Assembly: GCA_963969495.1 (NCBI GenBank)
Contig: OZ018329.1
Span: forward strand, 142,766,021 to 142,830,020
Direction: 5' to 3'
Length of the DNA: 64,000 nucleotides
From: Ceratothoa steindachneri
Lineage: Eukaryota > Arthropoda > Malacostraca > Isopoda > Cymothoidae
In this document: one piece after another, positions 1 to 13,850 of the stretch
Layout: every line of letters starts with the position of its first letter
How positions within the stretch are numbered: the first letter of the stretch is position 1
The notes under the pieces: model-generated
What the model saw: the letters and a program-made list of their open reading frames with translations, nothing else
Told to the model about the DNA's origin: nothing
The model's database searches: none
Translations under genes and position numbers: made by a program

Positions 1-1060
1 ATAAGTGTTTCAAATTTCTTTAGAATTGGCGGAATGGGTATGATGTTATAGCCAAAACAATATAATTCTCCGGCTAACCTTGGGAGGACTTTATTAACTA
101 TATCTTTTGAAAAAGAATGTAAAACAACAATATGGTTTCAAATTCCGTTAGAATCGAGCGAATAGAAACGCTGTTACTGCTTAAATAAAAATAATTCGTG
201 GGATAAGCTTAGAAGGACTTTGTGAATTCTATCGTTTGAAAAAGAATATAAAACAACCTATGGGTTTTAGATTTCATTAAAATCTGCCGATTAATTATGA
301 TGTTATTGCCTCAAGAAAATAATTTTCTGACTAACCTTGGGAGGTCATTTGTGATTATATAGTTCGAAAGAGAATGTAAAACAACATAAGGGTTACAAAT
401 TTCTTTAGAATTGGCCGAATAGTTATGATGTTACAGCCCAAATAATATAATTATCTAGCTAAAATCAGGAGGACTCTGGTGATTATATCATTAGAAATGG
501 AATCTAAAAAAACATAAGGGTTAAAAATTTCGTTATTGTCAGCCGAATAGTTATGATGTTACATCCAAAATAATATAATTCTTGGGCTAAACTCGAAAGG
601 ACTTTGCCAATTATATTATTCTACAAAGAATGTAAAAGAACATTAAGGTTTAAAATTTAGTTAGAATCGGCCTGATAGTTAGGATGTTAATGCCAAAAAC
701 AAATGGTTCCCGCGCTAACCTTGGGAGAACTTTGGCAATTATATCTTTTAAAATAGAATGTAAACAACATAAGGATTTCAAATTTCCTTAAAATCGGCAA
801 AATATGTAGATAAGACGTTATTGCCAAAACAATATAATTCTAGGGCTAACTGTTGGAGGACTTATGGATTTATATCATTCAAAAGAAAATGTAAACCAAG
901 AGTAGTTTTTCAAATTTCGTTAGATTCGGCTGAATACTTACCATGTTATTACAAAAATAAAAAAAGCTAAGTGGGGAGCTACTGACCAACATAGTCTTAT
1001 GTAGAGTCACCCGAGTCTAGACCCACACACGACTAAAAATGTTGCAATTGTCTTTATCTC
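1..1060. repeat. Degenerate ~126-bp tandem repeat with shared tail
   Basis: About 7.5 diverged units of roughly 126 bp. The recurring phrases are 'gctaaccttgggagga', 'gaatgtaaaacaacataagg' and 'caaatttcgttagaatcgg', followed by 'tagttatgatgttattgcc'. The anchor after 'gttattgcc' recurs near 52, 303, 429, 561, 690 and 816. Units differ at many positions, so the array is old. At about 975-1038 it runs into a tail ('gaccaacatag ... cgactaaaaa') that also follows the same repeat at 19.18 and 19.64 kb. That shared order suggests one dispersed element carrying the minisatellite rather than a random satellite. The left end is outside the window. No coding sequence is evident. Confidence 0.85.
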
Positions 1061-4000
1061 TGAACATAGAGTAAATAATGACTAGACTACCATTCGATTT
1101 AACCTAATAGCGACTTTGAAAACTAAACACTGATATACTATTATTCCTATTTTATGAGAAAGGAAAATTTCTTATTTTTCCTATTAAAATGAGGCAACCC
1201 GATTCGACCAAATTGTTCATTATTAACACTATCGATGTGATGTACGAACATTTAAAAGAAATATTTATTAATACAGTAAGTAATTGATATAGGCCATTTA
1301 GCTAGTATGCTAGAAGATTACTTTTCATATAGTAAGGAAATAGGTAGAGATAGGCCGCGCAAACTAATAGCAAGAGTGTTTTGTCAAATTCTCTTTTCAG
1401 ATTGTTTATATTGTGTGAGGAAAGAAGAGGGACAAAATTATCGAGTTGGGAACACTACAATATTAAGTAGCCTGAGCGCACGAAAAAAAAGACATGGTTA
1501 GAAGGGCTTCCATTCCAGGGAAAGGACTTGGCTCGTTTGGTTCCAAGTACACATGTTAACAATCAAAAAAAGAAGCAAAGAAGAAAAAAGTACATTTAAG
1601 GGACTGATGGCCATTTCAACGTTGCCCTTATTTGGATCTTAGAGATCGCCAAAGGATATTTACGCATCTCCCGAACCGATCGCAAGCAAGAGAACTTGTT
1701 TACACCGAAGATATAGGAATGTTGAAAATCTACGACCCTCTATAAGAATTCCTTCACAAATCACAGCCAATAAAAATTGGCATATAGGTAAGTTACCAGT
1801 GGAAAGGTAAAAATAAAACAGCAACAAAAAAAACAGAAATAAAAAAGCGAAGGGATCGAGGTCCGTTTTTAAACTGTGTGCATAATAAACAGAAATGGTA
1901 GCACGATCAGTTAGAATGGTTCATTATTGTTTAGAATTAGAATTCCTTCAGAGAATATGAGAAAAGAGATGCATACCAATATACAGACAGGCATGCTTCA
2001 ACTGCTCTAGTATGGAACCGCATATAATCAAACAATGCACTGAAACTAAATCGATCGGATCTGAATGTGGACATAATGGCCCCTTGAAAAAAAACTGTAC
2101 CCAACAAACATATAAATAATCCATCGAATGCGATCACTTTCCATCCGCGGAAGGTAATAGTCGCAAGAAAAGAATGAGAAGAGACCAAACAGAAAAATAG
2201 AGATTTGCTATTAGGCATTTGTGGTCAAACACACAATTCATGAAATTAGGCAGGCAAAAACGCACCTCACCGTCCCGAACAAGCCATCACACCTGAATTT
2301 GATGTTTCCGGACAAATCACTTCAATAGATCTACTGATAGGTATATATGGTGCGTGATACGAAGAGAATTAGAACTTAAATTTCTTTTCCTCCAACTGTA
2401 ATTGCAAGCTCTACAACGTGTGGACTTTGCTGGGGCAGTTTGACGTCGTCTCATCAAGCCGCACAAAATAAGCGCCAGTTAAGCCTTTTGCGGACGAGGG
2501 TCACTCTTTCCCTCCAGGTCACCGGGAACTCCAACGAGAAATCCAAACCCGAACTTGGCAGTGATAATGCATTATATATCTTAGTTTTAGGATCTGACCC
2601 GCAAAAGCATGATTTTTAGTTTTGAATTTTAAAGGTCTCAATTACCTAGAATTCTTAGGAAGGACACAAACCTGATAGAGGATATATTGTTATCTGGAGT
2701 TAGGGTTAAAGATTTTGGCGATTCAGTGACCTATTTTACGAAAGCATCTGCACGGGAAACCGTTTATATTATGCATCTAGGTATTAAAATATCTACAAAG
2801 TTTGGATAAGTACCACAAAGTGAAGAGATGGCTAAAGGAAAAGAGAGGGTATAATATAGAGCTTCTAGGTATTCTTCCGATAATATGTTTAGCTAAACTT
2901 TCTATGGAAGAGCTTTATACATTAACAAGGTTCTTAGCGCTCTCTGCCAGGAAAGAACGTGCACTATATAAATATATACAGCGAAAATTGGGAGTGCAAC
3001 ATGTTCTTGTCACGAGACAGGGAAGACTTTTATATCATTTCTAGGTTTATTTGCAGACAGGGATTCATCATTAAATGGAAAGCATATTGGGGACTTTTGT
3101 TCGTAATAGCGTAATAATCATACTCACAAGAATAGTTCTTACAATTCATAAACAAAATTTATCATCATTTTACAAAACGCCCACGGTAGCGAAACAGGAT
3201 CGATAAATTGAATGGCTTACTTACGGTAGATTTTAATATTATTGCCCTAGGTGAGACCAATAAAATAGGATAAAATGGTCTTTATTGGAGAATATATCTT
3301 ATATTTATTAAAAAACTTTTATTAAAGATAGATTCTTATAGAGAGCGGAAGTATTATATAATATGTACGCGAAACGATTTACGCGCGATGAAAAATATTA
3401 CGTCCGAAACTTTAGCTATCGTGTCTGTGATAAAAAGTTATCAAATCAATTTCTTGCTGATTTTAGGTGACCAATACCAAGGAAGAAGAACATATATTAT
3501 TATTTTGGAGCTATTTTAGGTTTATTTAGAAAAAAGTTACAGTTTACGACATTTATATATCAACAAAGTAGGGAATCGAAACCTAGAATTTATAATTGAT
3601 AACTTTCTTCATCGAAAATGTAGATGAGCTAAGACGCGAACAGAATATCCAGGAATTTAATTAAAAAAATTAAGAGAAATTTGCTAAGAATATATATTTT
3701 TGGTGAAACAACGATTAAAGAATAATTAGATGTAATCTAAATATTCCTAAAAATGTTAAAGACAGCTCTCATTTCATTTCATCTCCAATCTTAATTCTTG
3801 TCATTTTTATTTTTATTGTTTTAAAGTTTCAAATTCTGGTGAAGTTTAAGACTGCTTTGAAAAAGTCATTTTAAAGCATAGTGATTTTTAGTGTTAATTT
3901 AGCATTAGAAAACGTAGCCAATTTTATATAATTAAATATATTTGCCAGAATTGAAACAGATGCCATTATTATTTATGCATTGTCAAACACAAAATAAGAA

Positions 4001-4700
4001 AATACAAAAGGAACTATAGAAAAGAGCTGGGCGTTGTAAAACACGAGGCAAAGCAATTAAATAGATATAAAAATAATCGTAAGCCAAATTACTAAGAACA
4101 TCGGGCACTTTCAGGATAGCGCTGTCATTAATGACGATCTGCCCCATGTGGTGAGGATATTTCATGAACATTTTCTGATACTTTTTACGGTCGAATATAC
4201 AAATATATTGCTTCTTATACAGGACTATATATTTGACCAAGTCGCTACTCTAACAAATATTAAATTAATATAAAATGAAATTAATTTCCTATTGACTAAA
4301 TAAAATTTTACAAAGCGCTATGTGCAGATTAAATCTAACATAGACACGTTAAAGAATAAAAACCAAGCTTTTTAAACCCTTTTACACAATTTTATAGAAG
4401 CGTAATAAGGGAGGGAATAGGTTCCCAAATAATTCCAAGAGGCTAATTTAAACCAATCTTTCAGAAGGCGTAAACACTGATACTGGAAATTATCACTCCA
4501 TATCCTTATTGATATACACTTGAAGTCCATTGTTAGAGATAGGATTGGTGAGCATCTGGAGGAGAATAACCTAAAAAAATACAACAAGTCTATTCACACG
4601 AATGCTCAGGCTCAAACCTTTGGCTAGATTCTTATAAAAAAAAGTGGCTACAATGTGTGAAGAAAAATGAGCTGTAGATGTAGATTATTTTGATATAGAA
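1061..4700. other. AT-rich DNA, no recognisable gene
   Basis: Only short open frames occur, for example 64 codons at 1307-1501, 93 codons at 1937-2218 on the minus strand and 80 codons at 2802-3044. None has a recognisable domain or an obvious splice context. I see no tandem repeat, TIR or transposase motif. I treat this as intergenic or intronic DNA. Confidence 0.5.
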
Positions 4701-4739
4701 AAATATTTACTAAGGCAGCTGATATGCTGTTAATTGAAT

Positions 4740-4835
4740 ATCTTTCTTTTCCTCTCTCTCACTACAAAGATTTTTCTTTTCCATCTCTCTCTCTTTCCAT
4801 CGGTATATTTTTACCGATTGTCTCTCTCTCTCTCT
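4740..4835. repeat. Pyrimidine (CT)n microsatellite patches
   Basis: Three short runs of TCTCTC are separated by TTTTCCATC-type sequence, with a small 'atcggta...taccgat' inverted repeat between two runs. This is simple-sequence DNA. Such tracts can serve as polypyrimidine tracts, but no exon boundary can be supported next to it. Confidence 0.7.
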
Positions 4836-5685
4836 ACATAGTCAACATGAACTGCAATTATTTTCTTCAAGAGATACATTTTACATGGTTTTGATGCAGC
4901 TCTCTACAATTGAGAAATTTAGCCGTACACGATAACGACTTAGCGAATTTGGTGCTATAGTAGCACATTAGCGGCAGTTGCATCAAAGCCTGGATACGTT
5001 AGCTATAACAACAGACACGCAGCGTCTCATGGACCATGTCAATATTGACTGTGACGAAGAGTGTAAGTGTTGGTTTCCAGGCCTCCATTTTTCTCGTCAT
5101 ACCTTCTACCTTGACTGTTCCCTGGCGGCCAGCGTTTTGGTGCTCATCTAAGGTTTAGTCCAAGTTTTCCCCAGAGTGCAATGTCTTCTTCACCGGCGAG
5201 CCATTTATATATGATGAGTGCTAATGATTGCCGCCACGGAATAAATAGTGTGAGGATTACTTCGTCGAAAAAATATGAAGCTCTCCAGGATGGCTCCAAG
5301 AACAATAAAGGAGAATCCTCTTTATAGGTAATGTTTCATTAGAAAAAGCTCCTTCCCACGAGTACTAACGTTGTTCATGGCTGCATGTTAAATTTGACTG
5401 CCTATGACGCTGCCAGCCCTACTTTGAGCCCAACAAGTGATCGGCCCATTATAGCGTCTGATGTCGCTTAAAAGGGAATGTCGAGGAATAGATCACCTCC
5501 CAAACAATACGTCTATATATGCATATATGTATTTATTGGTTGGGAGGAAGATATAAAAGCAACGAGAATATGTATATGTAAAGTTACATGCACATATATC
5601 CTCTAATGTACGTACGCGTCCTTCGCTACGTACAAGTACGTTCACTTCGTAAAAGTAATCCGTTGATTCCGAAGTATAAGAGTGC
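4836..5685. other. Unclassified moderately GC-richer stretch
   Basis: Roughly 4870-5480 is less AT-rich than its surroundings and contains stops in all frames. A small inverted match, 'ttttgatgcagctctc' against 'agttgcatcaaagcc', sits near 4890 and 4975. It could be a non-coding TE remnant such as an LTR or MITE, but I find no terminal repeat or target duplication that proves it. Confidence 0.25.
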
Positions 5686-7020
5686 GAATTTATTATAGGG
5701 GCCGATAGGGTTAAATGAGGTTACCAAGTTGCAGTTCAAGGAGATATTTAATGAGTTAAAACAAAAAATATATTTTTTTAATAAGTCACTAGTTAACATA
5801 TATATACATACGGGAAATATAGGAAATGTAAATAAGGATAATACTATAAATCAGTTATACATCTCCAAAAACCGGGACTCTGAGGCGGCTCGGCGCGAAA
5901 TCTCACACGGGAAACTGTATATCCTTGAAAGAGAGGGGGTTCTGATGAGATGAGAAGAATCAGGCCAGTCCTTTGGGGAAAAAACAATTTGAGGCTTTGC
6001 TCTGAACAGAGTATGCCTTCACAAAAGCGATGGATCTGCTTGGTGAGATCCAACCTCGATGGTAAACGAAATACCAGGGACTTTGGGGAAACAGATATAC
6101 GATCTGAACAGAAGCCGACGGGATCTCAAACTAAATCTGCCGATCTTTGAAAAACCTAGGGTATTTATATGACGGCCATTTTTATGTTGCTCCTTTGTTG
6201 GAAGGCACAGACGTCTGAAAGAAAGCTTCCGGTGCCGAGAAGGATTAGCTTTTATCACCCGACCCCGGTCTTAATCGTCTCCAACGATGTGGGTGGAAAT
6301 TTCTGTTATCCTTTTCCCCACTACAGAGATTAGCATTTTATTGGCGTGGTGGAAGCTTTTAGCAGTCAGATTAACTGATATTCAAATTCTTTCTTTTTTA
6401 TTTTTCTCCTTGGATACAGAGATTTTTAATCCAAGTGGAGTGTTAGAAGATATAGGGAGGGAAGTAATTAAAGAAACAAAAGAAGGGGGTATTCTTATTG
6501 GTATCCCCTTTCCCTTACAGTGAAGTAATAGGCCAAAAAAACATTCCTTGCAAACCCCAAGCCAAAACCTATCATTGATGTTGTAGCTGCTCGGCTTGTC
6601 GAATCCGGCTTGGTGACAGGCCTTAAAGAGAGTGGGCTCACCTCAAACGACATCCGTTGTAAGAGGAACCAGAGCCGTAATCCATGATTGGACAAAAAAA
6701 AGTGATGAAGATGTAGTAGTGGAAATGGCACTTAAAAAGACTTGGTAAACACACCAGCTTTCATTCGGCCTGAACACGGAGTTAAGGTTTCCTCTGTGTC
6801 GGGTCAGAAGGATGTTCTGTCCCTCCAAGTAGAAAGAATAATACTGACTGCGGTGCACTGGGAACGTGAGCTCCTGTTTCTCCACCTGGTTTCAGTTGTA
6901 AAAGTGAGTTTCTCCCCGAGATAGACCATCGACCTTCTTGTGGGTTGACGAAAGGCTGAAGCGATATTTGTAGGAAAATGAAGCACTGAGAGGGTTTTAG
7001 ACGTAACGGCAGCGACAACT
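5686..7020. other. Unclassified repeat-derived block
   Basis: The block has higher GC than its flanks and several overlapping short open frames on both strands (about 60-80 codons each), none recognisable. The start at about 5686-5760 shares 'gagtgcgaatt' and 'ccaagttgcagttcaa' in the same order with 15.52-15.58 kb, which marks it as a dispersed repeat. A decayed retrotransposon is a reasonable guess, but no reverse transcriptase, integrase or transposase motif is visible. I do not assign a class. Confidence 0.35.
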
Positions 7021-9230
7021 AGCCAGGCCTCATCAGAAAGTTCAATTTATCCCAATGTTGCGGCTTCCCTAAATTTGACTCATTCTGGTATATAACATCT
7101 CTTCTCGGTGTCAAGTACTGATAGACAAAAGATTAAGCGGGGATTTGTAGAGTAAAAATAAATAAATAAAAAGTAACGCTGGTAGGAAGTGAAGAGTAAG
7201 AAGACCAAAACACCCAGACCCCATCATAGAGTTAAATTCAACCTATTGACAAGGATTCCTTAAATTGAACTCAGACCGTAAGGACATGTGGCTCATCCAT
7301 GTAGTAAGTCTATCAGGTTCTCTTACATAGGCTACCCTTCTGAGGCACTCATACTCCAGTTGAAGCCTCGGCTCATTTCTGAGATCCTTTACTGTGTCCT
7401 GAACAAGCTCTATTTTACCTAAAGCTTTAATTATTTTCCCAAATCTTGGTAATCAGTTTTGCGAAGTGGACAAGAAAAATCATTAGTTCCAATAAGTCGT
7501 TTGGTAACGTCTCTAGGCAAGAAAGATCATTCTTATGGAGTAAGCAGTCAATGTTGTCTAATTTACGATTAATTTTATTTTCATGAGATGTGACAAACAT
7601 TCCCTAATATCTAGTGTTTGTACTTGCTTTGTCAAGTAGATAACTTTCTGGTTTCAATACTCATATATTTCACCAAAACTCTAGGAGTTTCTTCACTGAG
7701 GTAAAAACCAGTTTCTTCATTACATGGGAAAAAATCTGTTAAAAATACTGTACATTCTCACTTTAGTTTCCACCTCTTTTTCGAATGTCCAATGGCGCTC
7801 TTCTCCTCTTCCTCAGTTCTATTTCTTTTCGCCTCCTTCAGCGTTGACTTCTCTATATAGCATATTGTCTTTATCAATTTTTTCATCAACTTAAATAGTG
7901 ACTATTTTTCAAGAGCTTCATTGTGTTTTCCAGCATTATTTACTCTTATTAGAACTTATTCGCCTATTATTTTATTATTTATCAACTATAATCTTTTTGA
8001 CAGTAAGATCAGCCAGGAGCCAATGCATAGCTTTTAGATCAACGAGAAAGGCGAGATTGCATTTGCCCCGAGATTGGAAGAGACTTCATCCCTAATAAGT
8101 TCGATTGCATATCTGGAGGTTTTCAATTAACTGCAAGCTCCAATTGAAAAGCCTCTTCTCGCCTATTTTCTTGTCTGGAGATAATTTTACAGACTAATTT
8201 ACGCACTAACTTTCCTCCATTTAGCCTTAGTCGGGGTGGTGACTGGATCGGTGGTCCACCTTCCTTTCTTAGCTCTAGTTAAAAAGAATGCTTTTAATAT
8301 GTCTGTCAACTTTACACTCTTTTCTCCTCCTAATGCTGCCCATATTTCTTTATTTTATCTACAATTTTCAAAACCGACATAGGAATGGCAAGTGTAGCAT
8401 ATGCAATCTTGTTGCAGCTGACATTAGGAAATTATGTGCCTTCCCGTTCTATCCCCTCCAGAACGATCGAGGTTTGCCAGCCATACCCTAATACTTGCAG
8501 GAGAATCTCAACAGTGCCAGTTTCTTTACATACCTTTCTTTACAATGTTTACGCCAGATGTACCGTGGTTGGTATTTCACTTCAAATATCATTCGCCTCG
8601 TATTGATATAAATCAGTATAGTATTCCTTTCGAGGGTGAAAGTGGTCACTGAACCTGATTTTGGTTGCGTCCTTTTTCATAAATTTAAACAACAAGAGCC
8701 TTCTCTCACAGGTCCCACGACAAGGTCACGACCGCATAGCAATACGAGGCTGCAACAGCCTATATGATCAAATAAGAAATAATTTTAAAATATGGAGAAG
8801 AGATGGAGCAACTAGCCAATTTCTCCAATTACACTTACTTCTCAATGCACTTATACCTCAGTGCAACATTGACATAATTTCCTTAATCTCGTTCACACAC
8901 CCATCTTCCCCATTTCATTCCAGGGGGACCACCACTTCATTAGTTTTACTACATCTGCATCATTCTTACGCGCAACCTATTGTTTGTCAAGTTTTATGAT
9001 CAACCAATATAAGTAATGGTTACTGCCAGCCCTAAACTTAAGTAAACAGATGATTAAAAAATACTACACATTCCATCACTTTTGAATAAAAGGTTTTGGT
9101 CTGTCAAACTCTCTCCTATTATTAGTCACGTGAGTCGAAACAAGACAAAGCCTTTCCACGTTTGGGATTGATTGCACCAGTGTTATTCCTTTTCATTTTA
9201 AAGAGATAAAGGGAAGTGAAAGGCTTACAC
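7021..9230. other. No recognisable gene
   Basis: AT-rich DNA with short open frames. The longest is a 112-codon frame at 8661-8999 without recognisable motifs, and overlapping 67-73-codon frames lie at 8288-8652. Codon content and the overlap of frames do not favour any of them. I found no repeats or TIRs. Confidence 0.45.
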
Positions 9231-9239
9231 ACTATTATT

Positions 9240-9980
9240 AACATGGAACAAGCTCACAAAGTGCAAGTGAGTCAAATTTATGCAGATACATCCACAAAGG
9301 AAAAGTAAAAAACTATTCCGAGCGCTTTCGTACTCATTCTTAAAGACCTTTTCAAGGAATGAACAGGAAGCTGGACATACATTGCCTTAAATAGTGGAAA
9401 GGGGAGATTATTCTACCCACCTCTGTATCTTAATTAGGGGGTACAAAATCCTAAAACAACTTTATTTGAGATTTAATGTATATAGTGGTAATGGAGTCTA
9501 GCGTTAACAAATCAGGGTTAAGATTGAAATTTTGAAACGCGTCAATATAGACACATTTTATTATATTTCTCGGAATATAATTACTGCATTTAATGACTAG
9601 TTTGGCACTGTTGCAGTCAATGCTATGGTTAAGATTGTACATATGTAGAAAAAGCGCAGATTGTTCAATGTGATTACGTACATTGGCTTGATGTTTCTTA
9701 ACCCGCACATCTAGTTCTTTCTCGGTTTGTCCATAATAATATTTATGGCAGTTGTTGAAGTCTATCGAATAAACAATTTCAGGTCGGTGGGTGGGGACGA
9801 TTTTTGACAAGTACGAGACTACAATTTATTCACTCTATATAACGCTCTCAAAATTATCTTGGGTAATTTATTTGGATAAAATAGTTACGATTTTGCCGAA
9901 GATATAAATCTTTTTTAACTCCTACCCCCAAATTAGAGTTGGGACAAAAATATGCAGCTATTAATCCCCTCTGATCTTAT
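9240..9980 (-). mobile_element. Penelope-like element, 5'-truncated 3' end with GIY-YIG endonuclease
   Basis: The minus-strand open frame at 9451-9810 (119 codons) carries a GIY-YIG-type nuclease core: 'VYSIDFNNC', then 'KYYYGQTEKELDVRVKKHQ', then a downstream Asn-containing segment. This is the C-terminal endonuclease of Penelope-like retroelements, which lies after the reverse transcriptase in a full copy. No RT is present upstream (above 9980), so the copy is 5'-truncated, as is common for target-primed elements. Downstream, at about 9320-9365 read on the minus strand, is a 'gaatgagtacgaaagcgctc' tail. It parallels the tail after the other PLE copy near 58.13 kb ('gaatgaactgaagttcgaaag'). 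The 3' boundary is approximate. Confidence 0.8.
9451..9810 (-). pseudogene. PLE GIY-YIG endonuclease fragment
   Basis: Open for 119 codons from a Met at 9810 to a stop at 9451. The first two-thirds align by eye with the GIY-YIG fold: a Tyr in 'VYSI', the second motif 'YYYGQT', Arg in 'LDVRVKKHQ', and His in the 'HSIDCNSA' segment. In PLEs this nuclease nicks target DNA to prime reverse transcription. The start is arbitrary because the true protein would extend upstream into an RT that is missing here. It is likely non-functional alone. Confidence 0.75.
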
Positions 9981-9984
9981 TTTA

Positions 9985-12900
9985 AATTGCGGTATGGTTA
10001 TTCTGCAGCTCACATTCAAAGATAATCAGGATCCGGAATAGGGGAGCTCCTTTAACTCAAGAGGACATGGAGCGAATCTGGCAACATGCTTAGACCCGGT
10101 TCCACAAAGAATACCAGAGTGCACTGAAGTTGAAGCCACTTTTCTTTAGTTATGAGTCTTCAACCCTGATAGAGGAGAGATTTAAAACTGATCTAACTTT
10201 GGTACACGAGTAAATGAGGGAGAATGAAATCTTATACAATTCCCATTCTTCTAAGTTTTCGTTTTGGGAATTGGTATATTATTGGTATCTTGGTATAATA
10301 TGAAATTTTTATCCCTGCCTTCCTGCATTGAAGGAAAATAATATTTTAACCATATTCATAGAAATGTATGGAAAGGAATATCTATTCTTAGTGAAATGTT
10401 CTTTGATAAAGTAATCTTCGCATTTACTTGAAGGGAATTCTTTCCATTGTCACCTATTACTTACCTTCGCCCTCTTGTATCTCAGGTTTATTAATAGTGA
10501 ATAACCTATGACGAAAAGACTCTTTTTAACCAATAACATTTTCTCTCCCATTAAAACATTGGGGAGTCGTAGATATCGATACATAATACTAGCATCTAAC
10601 ACGATCAGATGAAAAAATTATAAAGCTGTGAACTTTACTAGTCATAAAATCATGTCTTTGTCTTTACTCCGTCAAGATGAGTGCTTGATTTGAAGGAGAT
10701 TTAATAACAAAAGCATGGAAGTTTTAATGAATAACGTCCGACAAGGTGGTTTTGTCACTAGTTCTTCTAGGTGTTATAAGTTGAGGTGATAAAATTCATT
10801 ATAGGATGTCTATTATGAGTATAATCTGTCACTTTATTTTAGCATGAGGAAGGATCTGTCCTAGATAGTGTTCTTTTATTTCGCACTTGAAGAGAAGAAT
10901 GATTGGCAAAAGTACAAATGGGCAAGGTAAAAGTAAGAATTAGAGAAAGAGCGGTGTACTCCTAAGAACATATGAGTAAGTGTGAATAGTTCGATGCTTT
11001 CTAGAGCCTAATAGTTTTCCTCGATATTGTTTTTAGGTTTTAAGGAAACTAGATTTACCTATTTATAATTTACGATAATTAATTACAGTAAACGTGAGTC
11101 ATTTCCGTTTCAGTCAGTATTCGCTTTTTGCTGACCTTAATACTTGGATGTTTATCTAAGATGTTTACTTAACGGAAGTTTTCATGTGATGTTCATAATG
11201 AATATATTGCCTCTGTGTGAAAATAGGTAATGGGTGAATTTAAAATCATAAGTATTTCATTTAACAACATTGTTTAATATGTAGAGTTGAATTTCTACAA
11301 ACCTTTGCGGAAATCTCTTAGGAATTGACAGGTACTTAGAAATGAAAACAGAGGTACGCACAATTGATCTATTTCCTAATCTAGTTGAGAAAGAAAAACA
11401 TTAAAAGTTCCAAATCATAACGTGTCCTTTTTTGTGCGAAAAGACTTCTGCAAAGGACTAAAAGAAATTAGGTTCAGCTTGATGGCACCGTAATTTACTA
11501 TGGGAAGATCGGAAAGGTTACACTAAGAAATACCTAAAAGGGAATACATAAAGCTCCTAGAGAACAAATAATATAGTTCTCTAGGTTCAATGTGTTAGAC
11601 ATATAAAATCTCAGAGACTTAGGAAGATAAAAAAAAATAATGATCTCCATAAAAGGCAACAAATAGAAATATAGAAAGCTTTAATTGTTTTTTATATTAA
11701 TTCTTATAATAGTCTGTCCATTTTCACTGATAATTATTGGTCGAGATTTTGACTAAGTGTATGTGACCGTCTACAAACCACCATAGGTGGGCTTATGGCC
11801 CTCAGTCACATTTATCGCTCTTATTATCACTAGCTTTCACTTAATAGCCAAAAAGTTCAGAAAACGTGTAATCCTCCTAATCATAGAACAAAATGGAAGT
11901 TAAAACTTAATATTGCTTAATATAGACCTCTTTTAATAAATACTCAAAGGAAACAGCTTCATTATACGCTCTTTTTCCTAGCTACTCATTAAAACCAGAC
12001 TATTTCATATGTATTTTTCTTCGCAAAGAATATATTAATGTCTTGATAATGATTTTTACTTTTTCAATAAACTCACTTTAACTTCCTATATCCGATCAAA
12101 CATACACATTCCCTAAAAATACAACATTACCTACGCGATTCTATAAAAGTAAATACTTCTTCTTGTATAATCAAAAAAAGGTTTCTGCTTTCCTCACCTT
12201 ACATCTTTTGCGATTTTGTCCTCTTTCACTTTGAAAGCAGGAAATCACGGATATTTTTTGTATCCAATTATAAGAACTTAAGCACAAGCACCATAACTTT
12301 ATTTCGTTTGTGAATTTTGTCATTTAGCTTGCTATAATTTTACTATAATGTGCATTTTATTTATTTAGATTTATTTGCTTAGTCTATTTCCATGTATAAT
12401 ACGTACTTGTACGTTGGTTTATAACGTAAAATTGCTATGATTTTGTTTGATTAAATCACTAGCAATTTTTCATCATCCTTATTTCTGTGGAAAATCTGAA
12501 CTTGACAGAATAAAATATTCGATGCGAAATTAAATCGTAGGTATTTTTATAGCGATTGAAAAGGAATAAAAATCATTACTTACTTCGAAATTATGAATTA
12601 AAAATGTAATGTTTCCTTCTGATCCTTTGAGAACTTCTATATTTATGAATTGAAATAATGAAATCCACAAATAAGAGATTGAACAATTTTAATCGTATTG
12701 GTGAATCAAGAGACTTTATACATGCAATACTATTTAACATACACATAATTATTGAGTTTTTATTCTATTATGAGACTAAACATATTGTGGGATGAGAATA
12801 GGATCCCTTTATAATACACTAGTTTTGGAACTGACTCTAATCAAGATTTCAACCCTGATTTCCAAACTAAAATCGGTTCTTGTCTCTGGGCTCTACATTT

Positions 12901-13480
12901 CCTATTATTTAAATTTATAAATTTCTGAAACTATCCCTATTTATGCTTTATTACTGTTTCAATAATGGGTTTTTCAAGTAGACATAACTGATTGCAATTT
13001 ATCTGTTAGTCAAAGGTGTAGTACCATTTGAGCGGCTGCCGACGTGAGAAAAACGGCTTCTGCCTAAAAATGGTTCACATTAAGTTTTCATATAGATGTA
13101 GAAAAATAATAAAAATTATTTAAAAAAAATATTATTACTGGTCTCATCCTTCCAAATACGGGAGGAAAATAATGCCATCCTTTTTCCGCTGTGATGATCT
13201 TAATTTTCTGGGAAAGGGGGGGGGGCTTGAAGGATAAGAGAAAAGATCAACACCACAAACTTTGATCCGTCAAGAGATCGCGATCGAATGAGTGTCCTTG
13301 GTTTGCTTTACAAATTCGAGGTCTAATCCTCATATTCTCCTCAATCTTTTGCAACTATTTCTCCCCTTCCCTCTCTTAAAATACTTGAGAAAAAAGTGCC
13401 ATATATATTTATTCACATAGATCAAATTCATCACTTTTCATCTGTTACAGCCATTTTGGGAATCAAATGAATTATCACTG
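9985..13480. other. AT-rich DNA, no recognisable gene
   Basis: Long stretch with stops in all frames and no frame above the noise. I see no TIRs or tandem repeats beyond short A/T runs and a G9 run near 13217. It may be intergenic or a long intron. Confidence 0.5.
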
Positions 13481-13494
13481 TAATAAATTGGCAA

Positions 13495-13850
13495 GTCAAA
13501 TAAGAAGGGCGAGGAGATAAAGAAGAGGAGGTGGTGGGCCAGGGTGGTAAGGATGTTGGTAGGTAGGGGTTGTGGTGAGTAGGGGTGCTGGTGATGTGTG
13601 GTGGGTGTCCTGAAGGTGCGCAGGTAAGGTCTGTAGAGGTCCTGTTTTTTTTGCCATATGCGGTTCAGGCTGGTCGTGGGCAGGTCGATGGTGCAAGTGG
13701 TGGGCAGGGGTGGTTGTGCTTGTGGTGTGTAGGGGTGATGGCAGTTGTGTTTGCTGTGATCAACAGGGGCGGCGGTGGTAGTGGTAGTTGGCAGGAGCAT
13801 TGGTGGTGTGCAGGGGCAGTGGTAGTGGTTGGGGGCAGGGACATTGTTTC
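13495..13850. repeat. G/T-rich low-complexity tract
   Basis: About 350 bp are built from irregular GGT/GTG/GGGG words on the plus strand. This creates long apparent open frames on both strands: Pro/Thr/His-rich on minus, Gly/Val-rich on plus. The composition explains those frames, so I do not call genes. The strand-asymmetric G clusters could form G-quadruplexes. This is inference from composition only. Confidence 0.7.

Noticed and set aside
1937..2218. 93-codon minus-strand frame with hydrophobic, Phe-rich composition
   Set aside because: No signal, domain or homologous repeat recognised. Length is within chance for this composition.
5844..7018. Several 60-80-codon frames on both strands
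   Set aside because: They overlap antiparallel to each other. No domain could be recognised in any, so I annotate the block as unclassified instead.
8288..8999. Overlapping plus-strand frames of 67-112 codons
   Set aside because: Three frames overlap each other, none has a motif, and composition is ordinary.
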